A program made the position numbers and the translations under genes. DNA of 64,000 nt from Edaphobacter acidisoli (GTDB taxonomy: Bacteria > Acidobacteriota > Terriglobia > Terriglobales > Acidobacteriaceae), in contig NZ_BMJB01000001.1 of the NCBI RefSeq assembly GCF_014642855.1, forward strand, positions 2,108,001 through 2,172,000, given 5' to 3'. Below, piece by piece: positions 43,884 to 53,020 of the stretch. A model generated the notes under the pieces. It made no database searches. It had not been told where the DNA came from and saw nothing but the letters and a program-made list of their open reading frames with translations. Positions within the stretch are counted from its first letter, which is position 1, and the number at the start of each line of letters is the position of its first letter.

Positions 43884-45176
43884 CTAGCGGGGGAGGGTTT
43901 TTGCTGCGCGGATGGCGACGAAGCCCAGAGAGCAGATGACCGCCAGCAGGGCTATCCAGAGCAGGTCGGGATAGCGCTCGGTAATGGGCCGTGTATCTGG
44001 CCGCGCCTGATAGTCAGGATTCATCTGCTCTGCTCCAAGCTGCGCCCGCGTGGTGTGGGCTGTTGCGGAAAATAGCCGGGCAAAATCATAGATCGGCGCA
44101 TCGAGCACGGGATCGCCGTAATACAGGACGAGAGGCTGTGCAGAGGGCGCATTGAAGCAAAGGTTGCGTTCGCGCATCTCCAGCCGAACCGCGGTGATGG
44201 GTAAGGGAATATCGTCCCCGTTCTCAACAACGACTTCTACCGTGGCCGGATTTTGCAGATTGGAGCCAATCGTGGCAGGAACGCTGAGCTCCTCCTGACG
44301 AATCTCCCGTCCACCCTGCGTGAGATGCACACGAAGAATGGTCCCCGACAAACTCTCCCCGGAGGTAGCCGGTGCACCTTCAGGGCGGTCATAAATACGA
44401 ACATCGCGACTGAAGTTTCCTGTAAACGTCGGAGCCAGATCGAAGGTGATGCGTTCAACTGGAACACGCTGAGGTAGTGTGAAGGTAGCGATGCTCTGCC
44501 GTTCGTGATTAACAATTGTGCTGGTCTGGGCCGCAGGCGCATAGAGAATCTGGGCTTCGCGACTGGGAGGAACGCTTGCGCCGCGAACGATCTTCGGGTC
44601 CAGCCTAAAGTCATGAGTCCCAGGCGCCGGCGAAGCGGTCAGGACGACATGCAGCCACGGGAAGGTTGACTCCTGAAGATGCAGTGTCTTGTTGCGGGAG
44701 AGATGCTGCGAAGTCAGGTCGAAGAGGGTGAACTCGCCGAGGTTTGTTGCCGCGGCGCCTGGGCTGTTCGAACCGGAGACACTGGCGGTCGCAATATAGT
44801 CTTGTCCTGCAAGATCAAGCATGACTTCGGTATATGGTCGCGGCGGCATTTCGAGATCGAAGACAATACTGCCGCTATGGAAACCAAGATTGACGACGCG
44901 CGCAGGAACATTATCGGGCTGCACCGGCTGACTGAGCGTGATTGCATAGGGAACCTCGCGCGGCGTCGATGTTCCGATTCCCTCGTAAAGACGAATGTCC
45001 TTAAGCGAGGCTGCCGCATGTGCAAAGGTCTGAGCATCGAGAACAGCGCAAGCTTGTCCCGCCCCGGTTGCGGCAACAGAACGCTCATAGCGAAAATAGT
45101 GCGGGTCGGCCGTCTGTGCTACGGAAGTCGGGACTGCGCGCCAGAACAGGAGTGCCAGAAGGAGAACCGCTTTCAC
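43884..45176 (-). CDS. DUF3999 family exported protein
   Basis: A 430-residue protein of unknown function with a signal peptide (AVLLLALLFWRAVPTSVAQ), a long beta-rich periplasmic region and a single C-terminal membrane helix (LLWIALLAVICSLGFVAIRA) before a short basic tail. DUF3999 proteins are almost always next to DUF2339 membrane proteins, as here, with a four-base overlap. An envelope role is inferred. It ends convergently with ftsK, with a terminator between. Confidence 0.85.
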   Translation of the reverse strand: MKAVLLLALLFWRAVPTSVAQTADPHYFRYERSVAATGAGQACAVLDAQTFAHAAASLKDIRLYEGIGTSTPREVPYAITLSQPVQPDNVPARVVNLGFHSGSIVFDLEMPPRPYTEVMLDLAGQDYIATASVSGSNSPGAAATNLGEFTLFDLTSQHLSRNKTLHLQESTFPWLHVVLTASPAPGTHDFRLDPKIVRGASVPPSREAQILYAPAAQTSTIVNHERQSIATFTLPQRVPVERITFDLAPTFTGNFSRDVRIYDRPEGAPATSGESLSGTILRVHLTQGGREIRQEELSVPATIGSNLQNPATVEVVVENGDDIPLPITAVRLEMRERNLCFNAPSAQPLVLYYGDPVLDAPIYDFARLFSATAHTTRAQLGAEQMNPDYQARPDTRPITERYPDLLWIALLAVICSLGFVAIRAAKTLPR

Positions 45177-47032
45177 TGATCGACTCCAGTGGTTGGCTCT
45201 GATGAGTGGGGCTGCTCCGGCTCGGATGCGCGAAAGGCAAGCCAGTCCTTTTGATAAGCAAAGCTGACAACCATGAGCAGCACTCCAAGACCGAGAAAAC
45301 TGATGACACGATAACCCTGGCTCAGATCGCGCAGGTCATAGATGAAAGTTTTACCGATCGTAAAGACGAGCAGGATGATTGCCTGCCATCGAATAAACGC
45401 GCTGCGCTTCCAGAAGCCGACGGCAAGAAGAGCTGCTCCATAAAGCATCAGAAAGCCCGAGATGATGAGTGACCTCTGGAGAACGGCTTCAACATTGCCG
45501 TAAACAGGGTGGAAGGCAGTGTCTATCTCATGCACGCAGGCAGATATCGCAACCAGGTTCAGCGCAATAATCGAAAAGCCGACGATTGTGCGCCATGAAG
45601 GCGACGCTACATCGGACGACGTACTTGCGCGAAGAGCGATCCACGTGGAAGCAGCTAAAGCGGCAATTCCAAAGAGCGATGTAGCAAATCGGAGATTCAG
45701 AAAAGCCGTCTGCCCGGGTTGGCCGAGCCAGACAAGCGGGCTGCTCAAGCTGAAAAACCCTAGCAAAAGCGCGCAGAGCGCCAGCACGCGAAGAACACGA
45801 TGAGAGCTTATCGCAGTGCTCTCCGTGGTAGATGTCATCATGCGCGCCGCTATCCAGAGCAGCGCTACGCCCTCAGCAAACCAGCCAACTGTAATCCAGT
45901 TGCCGCTGGCTTTGAGTGGAATAGCGATGGTAAGAAAGACGACGGCAAGCGAGAGGTGTACGGCAAAGGTAACGCGCGCTTGCGGCAGGCGCATCAAGCC
46001 GAGATACAGCGCGCCAAACAGAACGGCCATCCATGGCAGAAGCGCATGATGGCCGGAATCTTCGAGCAGCGAATAGAACGCCAGCGCAAGAAACACCGCA
46101 TTCGCCAGCGGGAGAAAGATCGAGGCAATCGCAGCGGAACCCTGCGAGTGGCCTTTGCGTTCGTCACGTTCGTCAATGGACGGCACAATAAAGATGACAA
46201 AGAAGAGCGCAACAAAAAGCGAGGTCACCGCAAGTTCAGTCGAAGAGTTGAACTGCACATACCAGCCGACGAAGAACGCTATCGTTGCGGGGAAGGCCCC
46301 AAGCAGGAGCCGCTGCCATGGCTTGAGCCGAACAAGCGCCACCGTGGCAATGTCGATCACCAGGATGTAGGTGAAGAGAAACGTCTCGTGGTTCCCTCCG
46401 GTGGCAAGCAGGAGAGGCGTGGCAAAAGCCCCGGCGAGCGCATAGATGGCGAGTAACTCGCTCGATTGTGACCAGGCCATCAAGGCATTCCACGCAGTGA
46501 CGAGAACCATGGCAGCAAGCGCCACTCCTGCTGGCATCAGATGAAAGACCTGAAACGCGGCCCAGAGCGCAAGATAGAGAACCCCGCTCCCAATGGCCTT
46601 GAGCGAGTAGGAAAATACATCGAAACCTTTGCGACGAAAGCGCTCGGACCAGAGCACGATTGCCGAGCCTGCGACGAGTCCTATGAGCACGCGTCCTAAC
46701 GGTCCAATCCAGTGATTGTCCATTGCGTGCTTCAGAAACAGCGCTGCTGCGATCAGCAACGCGATGATGCCGATGCGATTGAAGATCTGCGAGCCTATAC
46801 GCTTTTCAAGCGAAGACGCCGGCTTCGACGAAAGCTGGGGAACCTGCTCAAGAACAGGCTTTGGAGGTGGAGGTGGAACCTGCGCGGCTTCGCGCGACGG
46901 TTGATCCTGAACAACCGCGCCTGAAGCGGTAAGATGGCGCTCGATGGCCGCAACGCGCCCGGACAAGGCCGCAATCTCCTGCGCAAGCCGTGCGACCGCG
47001 TTCTGTTGCGTCTGCTGCTCTTCCTGCCCCAT
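45173..47032 (-). CDS. DUF2339 family polytopic membrane protein
   Basis: About 619 residues starting at ATG 47032; a longer frame to 47188 would overlap the opposite-strand regulator gene and is not used. The first 50 residues are a coiled coil (ARLAQEIAALSGRVAAIERH), followed by a Pro-rich linker and about 18 membrane helices. DUF2339 members have no established function and occur with DUF3999. Translation is coupled to the downstream DUF3999 gene by a four-base overlap. It diverges from the regulator genes across only 69 bp. Confidence 0.85.
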   Translation of the reverse strand: MGQEEQQTQQNAVARLAQEIAALSGRVAAIERHLTASGAVVQDQPSREAAQVPPPPPKPVLEQVPQLSSKPASSLEKRIGSQIFNRIGIIALLIAAALFLKHAMDNHWIGPLGRVLIGLVAGSAIVLWSERFRRKGFDVFSYSLKAIGSGVLYLALWAAFQVFHLMPAGVALAAMVLVTAWNALMAWSQSSELLAIYALAGAFATPLLLATGGNHETFLFTYILVIDIATVALVRLKPWQRLLLGAFPATIAFFVGWYVQFNSSTELAVTSLFVALFFVIFIVPSIDERDERKGHSQGSAAIASIFLPLANAVFLALAFYSLLEDSGHHALLPWMAVLFGALYLGLMRLPQARVTFAVHLSLAVVFLTIAIPLKASGNWITVGWFAEGVALLWIAARMMTSTTESTAISSHRVLRVLALCALLLGFFSLSSPLVWLGQPGQTAFLNLRFATSLFGIAALAASTWIALRASTSSDVASPSWRTIVGFSIIALNLVAISACVHEIDTAFHPVYGNVEAVLQRSLIISGFLMLYGAALLAVGFWKRSAFIRWQAIILLVFTIGKTFIYDLRDLSQGYRVISFLGLGVLLMVVSFAYQKDWLAFRASEPEQPHSSEPTTGVDQ

Positions 47033-47101
47033 GGCAATTACTGTACCGCCTCCCCGCATGGCAGTGGCAAAGGGTTTCCACAATTGATAACCTTTGCCTC
47101 G

Positions 47102-47830
47102 ATGAACAACGCACTCCAGATTCTGGTGATCGATGACGACGAGGTGAGCCGTGAGGTGCTCCGCCTGCTTCTCGAAAGCGAAGGCCACAGGGTGGATACT
47201 GCCGATTCAGGAGATGCTGCGCTTACGCATCTCAACGAGGGAGCCGGAACCATGCCCACGGTGATTCTCGTGGATATGCAGATGCCCGGCATCCGCGGTG
47301 ACGAGCTGGCCCGGCGGCTTCGCAGCACATGTGGAGCGCAGACACTCTTGTTGGCCATGAGCGGCAGTCGACCGGAGAGCGATCTCGCGGACGCGTTCGA
47401 CGCGTTTCTGCTGAAGCCGTTCTCCATGGAGCAATTCGCTGCTCTCGTCGACACAAGCCAGCCTGCAATTGAAGGCAACGAAGTATCAGGGGCGCTCAAC
47501 GAGTCGATCTATCAAAAACTCGCCAACTCGATGAGTGCATCGCAGTTGGAAAAGCTCTATTCCATGTGCCTGAGCGATGCTGAAAATCGGATTGATGCGA
47601 TGCAAAAAGCGGCCGCTGGCCAGGACGACGCAGCCTATCGACGCGAGGCGCACGCCATCAAGGGAGGGTGCGGCATGGTGGGAGCAGTGGAGTTGCAAAG
47701 TATTGCAAACATAATGGAAACAAAAGGGATAGAGGCTAATCATGTAGCTACTCTTCATGAATTCCTGCTGGCATCTAAACGCTTGCAGCGTATTCTGATC
47801 GCACGTATGTATAGGCAGAGCAATAGTTGA
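47102..47830 (+). CDS. Response regulator fused to an Hpt domain
   Basis: About 242 residues. A receiver domain at 5-120 has the acidic pocket in VIDDDEVS, phosphoacceptor Asp in ILVDMQMPG and Lys in FLLKPFS. The C-terminal histidine phosphotransfer domain has the active His in AHAIKGGCGMVGA. There is no DNA-binding or kinase part, so it should act as a relay. It is followed after 30 bp by a NarL-type regulator, its plausible target. No sensor kinase is in the window. Confidence 0.85.
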   Translation: MNNALQILVIDDDEVSREVLRLLLESEGHRVDTADSGDAALTHLNEGAGTMPTVILVDMQMPGIRGDELARRLRSTCGAQTLLLAMSGSRPESDLADAFDAFLLKPFSMEQFAALVDTSQPAIEGNEVSGALNESIYQKLANSMSASQLEKLYSMCLSDAENRIDAMQKAAAGQDDAAYRREAHAIKGGCGMVGAVELQSIANIMETKGIEANHVATLHEFLLASKRLQRILIARMYRQSNS

Positions 47831-47860
47831 GCCGTGGAACATTTCGAGGAGATGTCACGC

Positions 47861-48568
47861 ATGAAGGAAGCTGTGAAAAAAACCTCTGAGGCCGGAGCAG
47901 GTGTAACCCCCATTCGCGTCGTCGTCGCAGACGATCATCCAGTTGTCCGCTTTGGCGTCAGAAACATGCTCGAAAATGAGAATGGCTTCGAAGTCGTCGG
48001 CGAGGCCGAGGATGGCGATGTCGCCATTACACAGACACTCGAGCTCGAACCGGACATCCTGCTGCTCGACCTGTTGATGCCGCGTCTGCCTGGCCTCGAA
48101 GCGATGCGCGCCATCATGAGCAAATCGCCGCGTGTCAAGATCATCATGCTCACCAGCACCATCTCGACACAGCAGATCATTGAGGCCCTGCAGATTGGCG
48201 CGCGTGGCATCGTGCTGAAAGACGCCGTCGCCGGCGATCTGTCGAAGTCCCTGCGCGCCGTTCTCTCCGGTGATTACTGGATCGGTGGCGAGCGTGTCGC
48301 CAATCTAGTCTCCAAGTTGAATGAGTTGATGAAAGAGGCGGCGGCAGTACCCGAGCGCAAGACTTATGGGCTGACTCCGCGCGAGCTTGAAGTCGTCACC
48401 TGCATCGTCGAAGGATGCAGCAACAAAGATGTTGCCAAGCAGTTCTCCATCAGTGAAGAGACGGTCAAGCGGCACCTCTCGAATATCTTTGACAAAACCG
48501 GCGTTTCGACTCGTCTCGAACTGGCGCTGTTTGCCATCGCGCATAAACTCGTGGTGCTGGACAACTAG
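47861..48568 (+). CDS. NarL/FixJ-type response regulator
   Basis: About 235 residues. ATG at 47861 fits GAGGAG nine bases upstream; a GTG at 47834 is also in frame. The receiver domain has VVVADDHPVVR, phosphoacceptor Asp in LLLDLLMPRLPG, then IIMLTS and IVLKDAV. A LuxR-type helix-turn-helix closes the protein (LTPRELEVVTCIVEGCSNKD, ISEETVKRHLSNIFDKTGV). It is a DNA-binding transcription factor, probably acting with the adjacent receiver-Hpt protein. Targets are unknown; the divergent DUF2339/DUF3999 pair is a candidate. Confidence 0.92.
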   Translation: MKEAVKKTSEAGAGVTPIRVVVADDHPVVRFGVRNMLENENGFEVVGEAEDGDVAITQTLELEPDILLLDLLMPRLPGLEAMRAIMSKSPRVKIIMLTSTISTQQIIEALQIGARGIVLKDAVAGDLSKSLRAVLSGDYWIGGERVANLVSKLNELMKEAAAVPERKTYGLTPRELEVVTCIVEGCSNKDVAKQFSISEETVKRHLSNIFDKTGVSTRLELALFAIAHKLVVLDN

Positions 48569-48585
48569 GCTAGCTCTTCGTGTTT

Positions 48586-50142
48586 TTAGCTGTGTCCTTG
48601 CGCACGTATTTCTTTTAATTTTGCGGCGAGTTCGCGGACAATCTCTGGGTGCGTCTGAGCAACGTTGTTTGCTTCGCTGATATCGTGGGCTAAATCGTAA
48701 AGTTGATACTCGACTCCCTCTGTATCTGTCCTGGAACCGTGGCCTCGGCCTACTGGCTGATTTGCATCGACCAGCTTCCATTGCCCCTTGCGAATCGCCA
48801 GAACGGTAGATTCCTCCACGATGTATTCGCGGCCGGTCTTCGCCTTCCCCAGTAGCGCCTGGATTTGATTCGTGCTGTCTGGAACTTCCCGTTCAGCGGC
48901 TGGCACACCCGCAAGAGTTCCAAACGAGGCCAGAAGATCGACCTGACCGACCAGGGCATCGGACGTGCCGGGCTGAATGTGTCCAGGCCAGGAGGTGATG
49001 AAAGGCATTCGCGTGCCGCCCTCGAAGATCGTGTACTTCCCTCCGCGAAACGCGCCAGCCGGCTTGTGCCCATTCAGGTGCTCTACTGAACCATCGGCAT
49101 ATCCATCATCGACGATCGGGCCGTTGTCGCTGCTGAACACGATCAGCGTATCGTCTGTGAGGTTGAGCTTGTCCAGAGTCTCCATCACCTGTCCAACGGC
49201 CCAGTCGAGCTGCTCAATTGCATCGCAGCGAATCCCGCAGGCGCTTGTATTGACGAACTGATTGTTGGGATCACGAGGAACATGAATATCGCTGGTAGCA
49301 AAGTAGAGGAAGAACGGCTGGCTCTTGTGTTCCTCGATAAATGAAGTCGCTTTCCGTGCCAGCGTCTTCTCCATCATCTCGTCGACCCAGCGCGCTGAAT
49401 GGCCACCGCTCATGAATCCAATCCTGCTGATGCCATCGACGATCGTGCCGTCGTGACCGTCGCTCAGGCCCATTTTGAGCAGTTCCGGATGGTCGTGCCC
49501 GGTTGGATCGGTCCCGATATTCTCCTTGTAACTCACAACAATCGGGTCTTTCGGGTCGAGACCCACCACGCGATGGTTCTCCACATAGACGCACGGCACG
49601 CGATCCGGGGTCGCCGGAATGATGAAGGAATAATCGAACCCAACCTCATTGGGACCTGGGCGGATGTCGCCGTTCCAATCAATATTCCCATTACCAAGCC
49701 CCATATGCCACTTGCCGACGCATCCTGTGGCATAGCCTGCTCGCTTCAGTGTGGACGCCAGCGATGGCTTGGCCGGATCGATCAACAATGCCGCATCGCC
49801 AGGCAGGATATGTGCGCCCGGCTTACGCCAGGCATACTCACCGGTCATCAGCGCATAACGCGACGGAGTGCACGTAGCAGCATCAGAGTGCGCATCCGTA
49901 AACCGCAGCCCTCCCTTTGCGAGCTTGTCGATATTCGGGGTATGAACGCCGGTTCCCCCATAGCATCCGAGATCGCCATAGCCAACATCGTCGGAAAGAA
50001 TCACCACGATATTCGGGAGTTTAGTTGTCCCAGCTAGAGCTTCTCCAAACATCGACTTCGGTGCCAGCGTAAGAGCCGAAGCAGAGAGTGCAAGCCCTTT
50101 AAGTGCTTCGCGGCGGGTGCAGAGAGAAGGCCTTCTAGTCAT
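48586..50142 (-). CDS. Tat-exported arylsulfatase (formylglycine-dependent sulfatase)
   Basis: A 518-residue protein. The N-terminus TRREALKGLALSASALTLA is a twin-arginine type signal. The activation motif CTPSRYALMTGEY (Cys near residue 90 becomes formylglycine) follows metal ligands in NIVVILSDDVGYGDLG. TLIVFSSDNGPIVD and a late His/Lys set complete the site. It resembles N-acetylgalactosamine-6- or galactose-sulfatases. GGAG lies seven bases before the start. It is divergent from a tagatose-bisphosphate aldolase subunit, which fits release and use of sulfated galactose or galactosamine. The Tat route means folding before export, and the activating enzyme is not in the window. Confidence 0.88.
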   Translation of the reverse strand: MTRRPSLCTRREALKGLALSASALTLAPKSMFGEALAGTTKLPNIVVILSDDVGYGDLGCYGGTGVHTPNIDKLAKGGLRFTDAHSDAATCTPSRYALMTGEYAWRKPGAHILPGDAALLIDPAKPSLASTLKRAGYATGCVGKWHMGLGNGNIDWNGDIRPGPNEVGFDYSFIIPATPDRVPCVYVENHRVVGLDPKDPIVVSYKENIGTDPTGHDHPELLKMGLSDGHDGTIVDGISRIGFMSGGHSARWVDEMMEKTLARKATSFIEEHKSQPFFLYFATSDIHVPRDPNNQFVNTSACGIRCDAIEQLDWAVGQVMETLDKLNLTDDTLIVFSSDNGPIVDDGYADGSVEHLNGHKPAGAFRGGKYTIFEGGTRMPFITSWPGHIQPGTSDALVGQVDLLASFGTLAGVPAAEREVPDSTNQIQALLGKAKTGREYIVEESTVLAIRKGQWKLVDANQPVGRGHGSRTDTEGVEYQLYDLAHDISEANNVAQTHPEIVRELAAKLKEIRAQGHS

Positions 50143-50160
50143 GACTCACTCCGTGACGGA

Positions 50161-50252
50161 AAATAACCACAAACCATTTGTTACTTTTTATCAAGTTTTG
50201 TTGTAAAAAGAAATAAAAGATTATTTTTCGCAACAACAAATAGCTCTTTACA
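50161..50252. promoter_or_regulatory. AT-rich divergent control region with repeated TTTGTTG motif
   Basis: Three similar words: ATTTGTTACTTTTTA at 50177, TTTTGTTGTAAAAAG at 50197, and the opposite-strand TTTGTTGTTGCGAAAAA reading back from about 50241. Together they resemble spaced repressor half-sites of the DeoR type. The area is far AT-richer than its surroundings and lies between the sulfatase and aldolase genes. Confidence 0.4.
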
Positions 50253-50256
50253 GACC

Positions 50257-51525
50257 ATGACCATTATCAGCCAGCTTCATACTTATTACCGCAGCGGTTC
50301 TCCCATCGGCATTTACTCAGTGTGTTCTGCGCACCCTCTTGTGCTTGAGGCTGCGATGCGCCAGGCAGTGATGAACGACTCCGCCCTGCTGGTAGAAGCC
50401 ACATCCAACCAAGTCAACCAGCTCGGCGGATACACCGGAATGCGCACTGACGATTTCCGCGAGTTTGCACTTGGCCTTGCCAAAGTACATGGCCTTGCCC
50501 CGGAGAGGCTCATCCTGGGAGGCGATCATCTCGGTCCCAATCCCTGGCAACACCTTCCCGCCGAAGAAGCCATGTTGCTTGCTGAAGCGATGGTCACCGA
50601 GTATTCCCGCGCAGGCTTTACCAAGATCCATCTCGACGCCAGCATGGCGTGCAAGGGCGACCAGGCCCCCTTACCCGACAGTGTCGTCGCCGAGCGGGCG
50701 GCGCGCCTATGCCGTGCCGCTGAAGAAGCAAGCAGCGGCGCCCCAAGATACTACGTCATCGGCACGGAAGTACCGATTCCCGGAGGAGCCACAGAATCAC
50801 TCAACGAGCTGCAGGTGACGTCGTATGCTCATGCAGAACGCACGCTCGAAATCCATCGCGAAGTATTCTTTGCCGCAGGCTTGCGCGACGTATGGCCGCG
50901 CGTCATTGCATTGGTTGTGCAGCCCGGAGTCGAATTCAACCACACCAGTGTTGTCGATTACGACTCAAGCAAAACTGTAGACCTGTGCAAGCTGCTACGC
51001 GACAAAGACCATATCGTCTTCGAGGCCCACTCTACTGACTACCAAAAGCCATTCGCATATAAAGAACTGGTCCGCGATGGGTTTGCGATTCTGAAGGTCG
51101 GCCCTGCCCTAACCTTTGCCCTGCGCGAGGCCCTCTTCGCACTCGAACGCATTGAGCAGGAGTTAGTTCCTCATGGTCGCTGCTCGCACCTGGCCGAGAC
51201 CGTCGAACGGGTCATGCTTTTGCATCCCGAACACTGGCACAAACACTACCACGGCAGTCCAGAGGAGTTGCGTCTGCTGCATCGTTATAGCTACAGCGAC
51301 CGCATCCGCTACTACTGGCCGGCGCCAGAGGTGAGGGCAGCAGTCGATCTGCTGATGACGAACCTTGAGTCAACCGGCGTGCCGGAGACATTACTTTCGG
51401 CAATCATGCCCGATCAGTACAGGGCCGTGCGAGCGGGTGATCTGCGAGCAACCCCGCACGAACTCACCATCCACAGAATCCAGCAGGCTCTCCAGCCATA
51501 CGCCTCCGCCTGTATTCCCGGATAA
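50257..51525 (+). CDS. kbaZ: D-tagatose-1,6-bisphosphate aldolase, non-catalytic subunit (GatZ/KbaZ type)
   Basis: A 422-residue protein that supports the class II tagatose-bisphosphate aldolase of galactitol, galactose or N-acetylgalactosamine breakdown. The family pattern is clear: GIYSVCSAHPLVLEAA, LVEATSNQVNQLGGYTGM, LILGGDHLGPNPW, IHLDASMACKGD, VIGTEVPIPGGA, VVQPGVEFNH and KVGPALTFALREALFAL. The catalytic partner (GatY/KbaY) is not visible in the window. Some members may act alone as kinases or aldolases, so the exact role is open. KbaZ rather than GatZ is only a preference. Confidence 0.85.
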   Translation: MTIISQLHTYYRSGSPIGIYSVCSAHPLVLEAAMRQAVMNDSALLVEATSNQVNQLGGYTGMRTDDFREFALGLAKVHGLAPERLILGGDHLGPNPWQHLPAEEAMLLAEAMVTEYSRAGFTKIHLDASMACKGDQAPLPDSVVAERAARLCRAAEEASSGAPRYYVIGTEVPIPGGATESLNELQVTSYAHAERTLEIHREVFFAAGLRDVWPRVIALVVQPGVEFNHTSVVDYDSSKTVDLCKLLRDKDHIVFEAHSTDYQKPFAYKELVRDGFAILKVGPALTFALREALFALERIEQELVPHGRCSHLAETVERVMLLHPEHWHKHYHGSPEELRLLHRYSYSDRIRYYWPAPEVRAAVDLLMTNLESTGVPETLLSAIMPDQYRAVRAGDLRATPHELTIHRIQQALQPYASACIPG

Positions 51526-51569
51526 CCCTTCGTCTCTGTCACTGCTTTCACCTTCGATAAGATGAAGGT

Positions 51570-52586
51570 ATGAGCAATAGCGCAGGCACAGAGATGGTCG
51601 ATCTGCTTGTGATTGGCGCAGGGCCTACCGGGTTGGCCTGCGCGATCGAGGCGCAGCGTGCGGGCTTCTCAACCCTTCTCGTGGATAAGGGTTGTCTCTG
51701 CAACTCGCTCTTTCACTATCCCGCAAACATGGTCTTCTTCACGACGCCGGAGTTGCTCGAAATCGGCGACATGCCTTTCTCCAGCCCAAATCAGAAACCC
51801 AACCGCAGTGAGGCGCTTGAGTACTACCGCAAAGTCGCCGACCATTATCGCCTCGACATTCGCCAGTATGAGAACGTCGAACGCGTCACGGGCAGCGAGG
51901 GCGATTTCACCGTCCACACGACCGACCGCTTCGGCCGCGCACTCGAACACCATGCCCGCAGACTCGTCGTGGCAACTGGCTATTACGACCTGCCCAACTA
52001 CCTCGGCATCCCTGGCGAAGACCTGAACAAGGTGCGCCACTACTACGACGAGCCACATCCCTTCTACGGACTCGACGTGCTGGTTATCGGCGGCAAGAAC
52101 TCGGCGGCGATTGCGGCTCTCGATCTGTGGCGGCACGGCGCGCATGTAACCCTCGTGCATCGCGGGCCTGAGATGCACAGGCACGTGAAGTACTGGATCT
52201 TGCCCGACATCAACAACCGCATCAAAAACGGCGAGATCAAGGCGTACTTCAACAGCACCGTCGCACACATCTCTGAAGATGAAGTTGCCTTGTCCACACC
52301 TGAAGGCCCCAAAACGCTCAAGAACCACTTCGTCTTCGCGCTGACGGGATATCACCCGGACTTCACCTTCATCGAACAGCTTGGGATAAAGCTGGATGAA
52401 GGCAATGACCGCCGCCCTATCTGCGACCCGGTGACCTTAGAGAGCAACGTGCCGGGCATTTATCTGGCCGGTGTCATCGTTGCAGGCGAGCGGACGAACG
52501 AGATCTTCATCGAAAACGGCCGCTTTCACGGACAAGCCATCGCCAACGCACTTCTCGCAAAACGTTCAGAGCGGGCTCTGACCTGA
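51570..52586 (+). CDS. ypdA: YpdA-type FAD-dependent disulfide reductase
   Basis: 338 residues with a thioredoxin-reductase-like fold but no CxxC. It has the FAD motif LLVIGAGPTGLACAIEA, YpdA-specific KGCLCNSLFHYP and MVFFTTPELLEIGD, the NADPH motif VLVIGGKNSAAIAALDL and the C-terminal GIYLAGVIVAGERTNEIFIE. Bacillithiol disulfide reductase recycles oxidised bacillithiol, so the host probably makes this thiol. No bsh genes are in the window. AAGG just precedes the ATG. It is 45 bp after kbaZ. Confidence 0.9.
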   Translation: MSNSAGTEMVDLLVIGAGPTGLACAIEAQRAGFSTLLVDKGCLCNSLFHYPANMVFFTTPELLEIGDMPFSSPNQKPNRSEALEYYRKVADHYRLDIRQYENVERVTGSEGDFTVHTTDRFGRALEHHARRLVVATGYYDLPNYLGIPGEDLNKVRHYYDEPHPFYGLDVLVIGGKNSAAIAALDLWRHGAHVTLVHRGPEMHRHVKYWILPDINNRIKNGEIKAYFNSTVAHISEDEVALSTPEGPKTLKNHFVFALTGYHPDFTFIEQLGIKLDEGNDRRPICDPVTLESNVPGIYLAGVIVAGERTNEIFIENGRFHGQAIANALLAKRSERALT

Positions 52587-52652
52587 TAACGGCGGGTCGT
52601 GCATACGCATCTAACTCTTCAGAGTCCATTGCCAGCGGCGTAGTATTAAAGT

Positions 52653-52901
52653 ATGTCGCGAGGATGGGAGAGCAAATCCGTGGAAGAACAACAAGCACAG
52701 GCAGCAACTCCGAAGCCTCTTACACCAGATTCCAACGCAGAGGCTGCAGAGCGTAAACGGCAGCGGCAGGCGCTGGAGTTGCAGCGCGAACGCATCCTGT
52801 CGGAGCGAACATCCAGCCCACACCGGCGTTCAGCACTCGCCTTGGCGCTTGCCGATATCGAAGAGAAGCTGGCGGAGCTGGGCTGGACCATCCACATGTA
52901 G
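52653..52901 (+). CDS. Small conserved-looking cytosolic protein
   Basis: 82 residues beginning MSRGWESKSVEEQQAQA. The middle is charged and helical with a QRERILSERT segment, and the end is SALALALADIEEKLAELGW. It looks like a coiled coil. I believe this start motif recurs in acidobacteria but cannot check it here. No function is known. It is separated from ypdA by 66 bp. Confidence 0.6.
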   Translation: MSRGWESKSVEEQQAQAATPKPLTPDSNAEAAERKRQRQALELQRERILSERTSSPHRRSALALALADIEEKLAELGWTIHM

Positions 52902-53020
52902 GCTTGCAGTGCCACAAGCACCAGCTAGCAGTGCTGAGTACGCATCGCTGTGTGCTGCGGCAAGCCTGGACATTCTGAGAATCAAAGGCTACGAGTTCTC
53001 GCGCCCCCCATGTTTTCCAT

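Noticed and set aside
47033..47188. Upstream start for the DUF2339 gene
   Set aside because: It would overlap the divergent regulator gene, and the conserved coiled coil begins at 47032.
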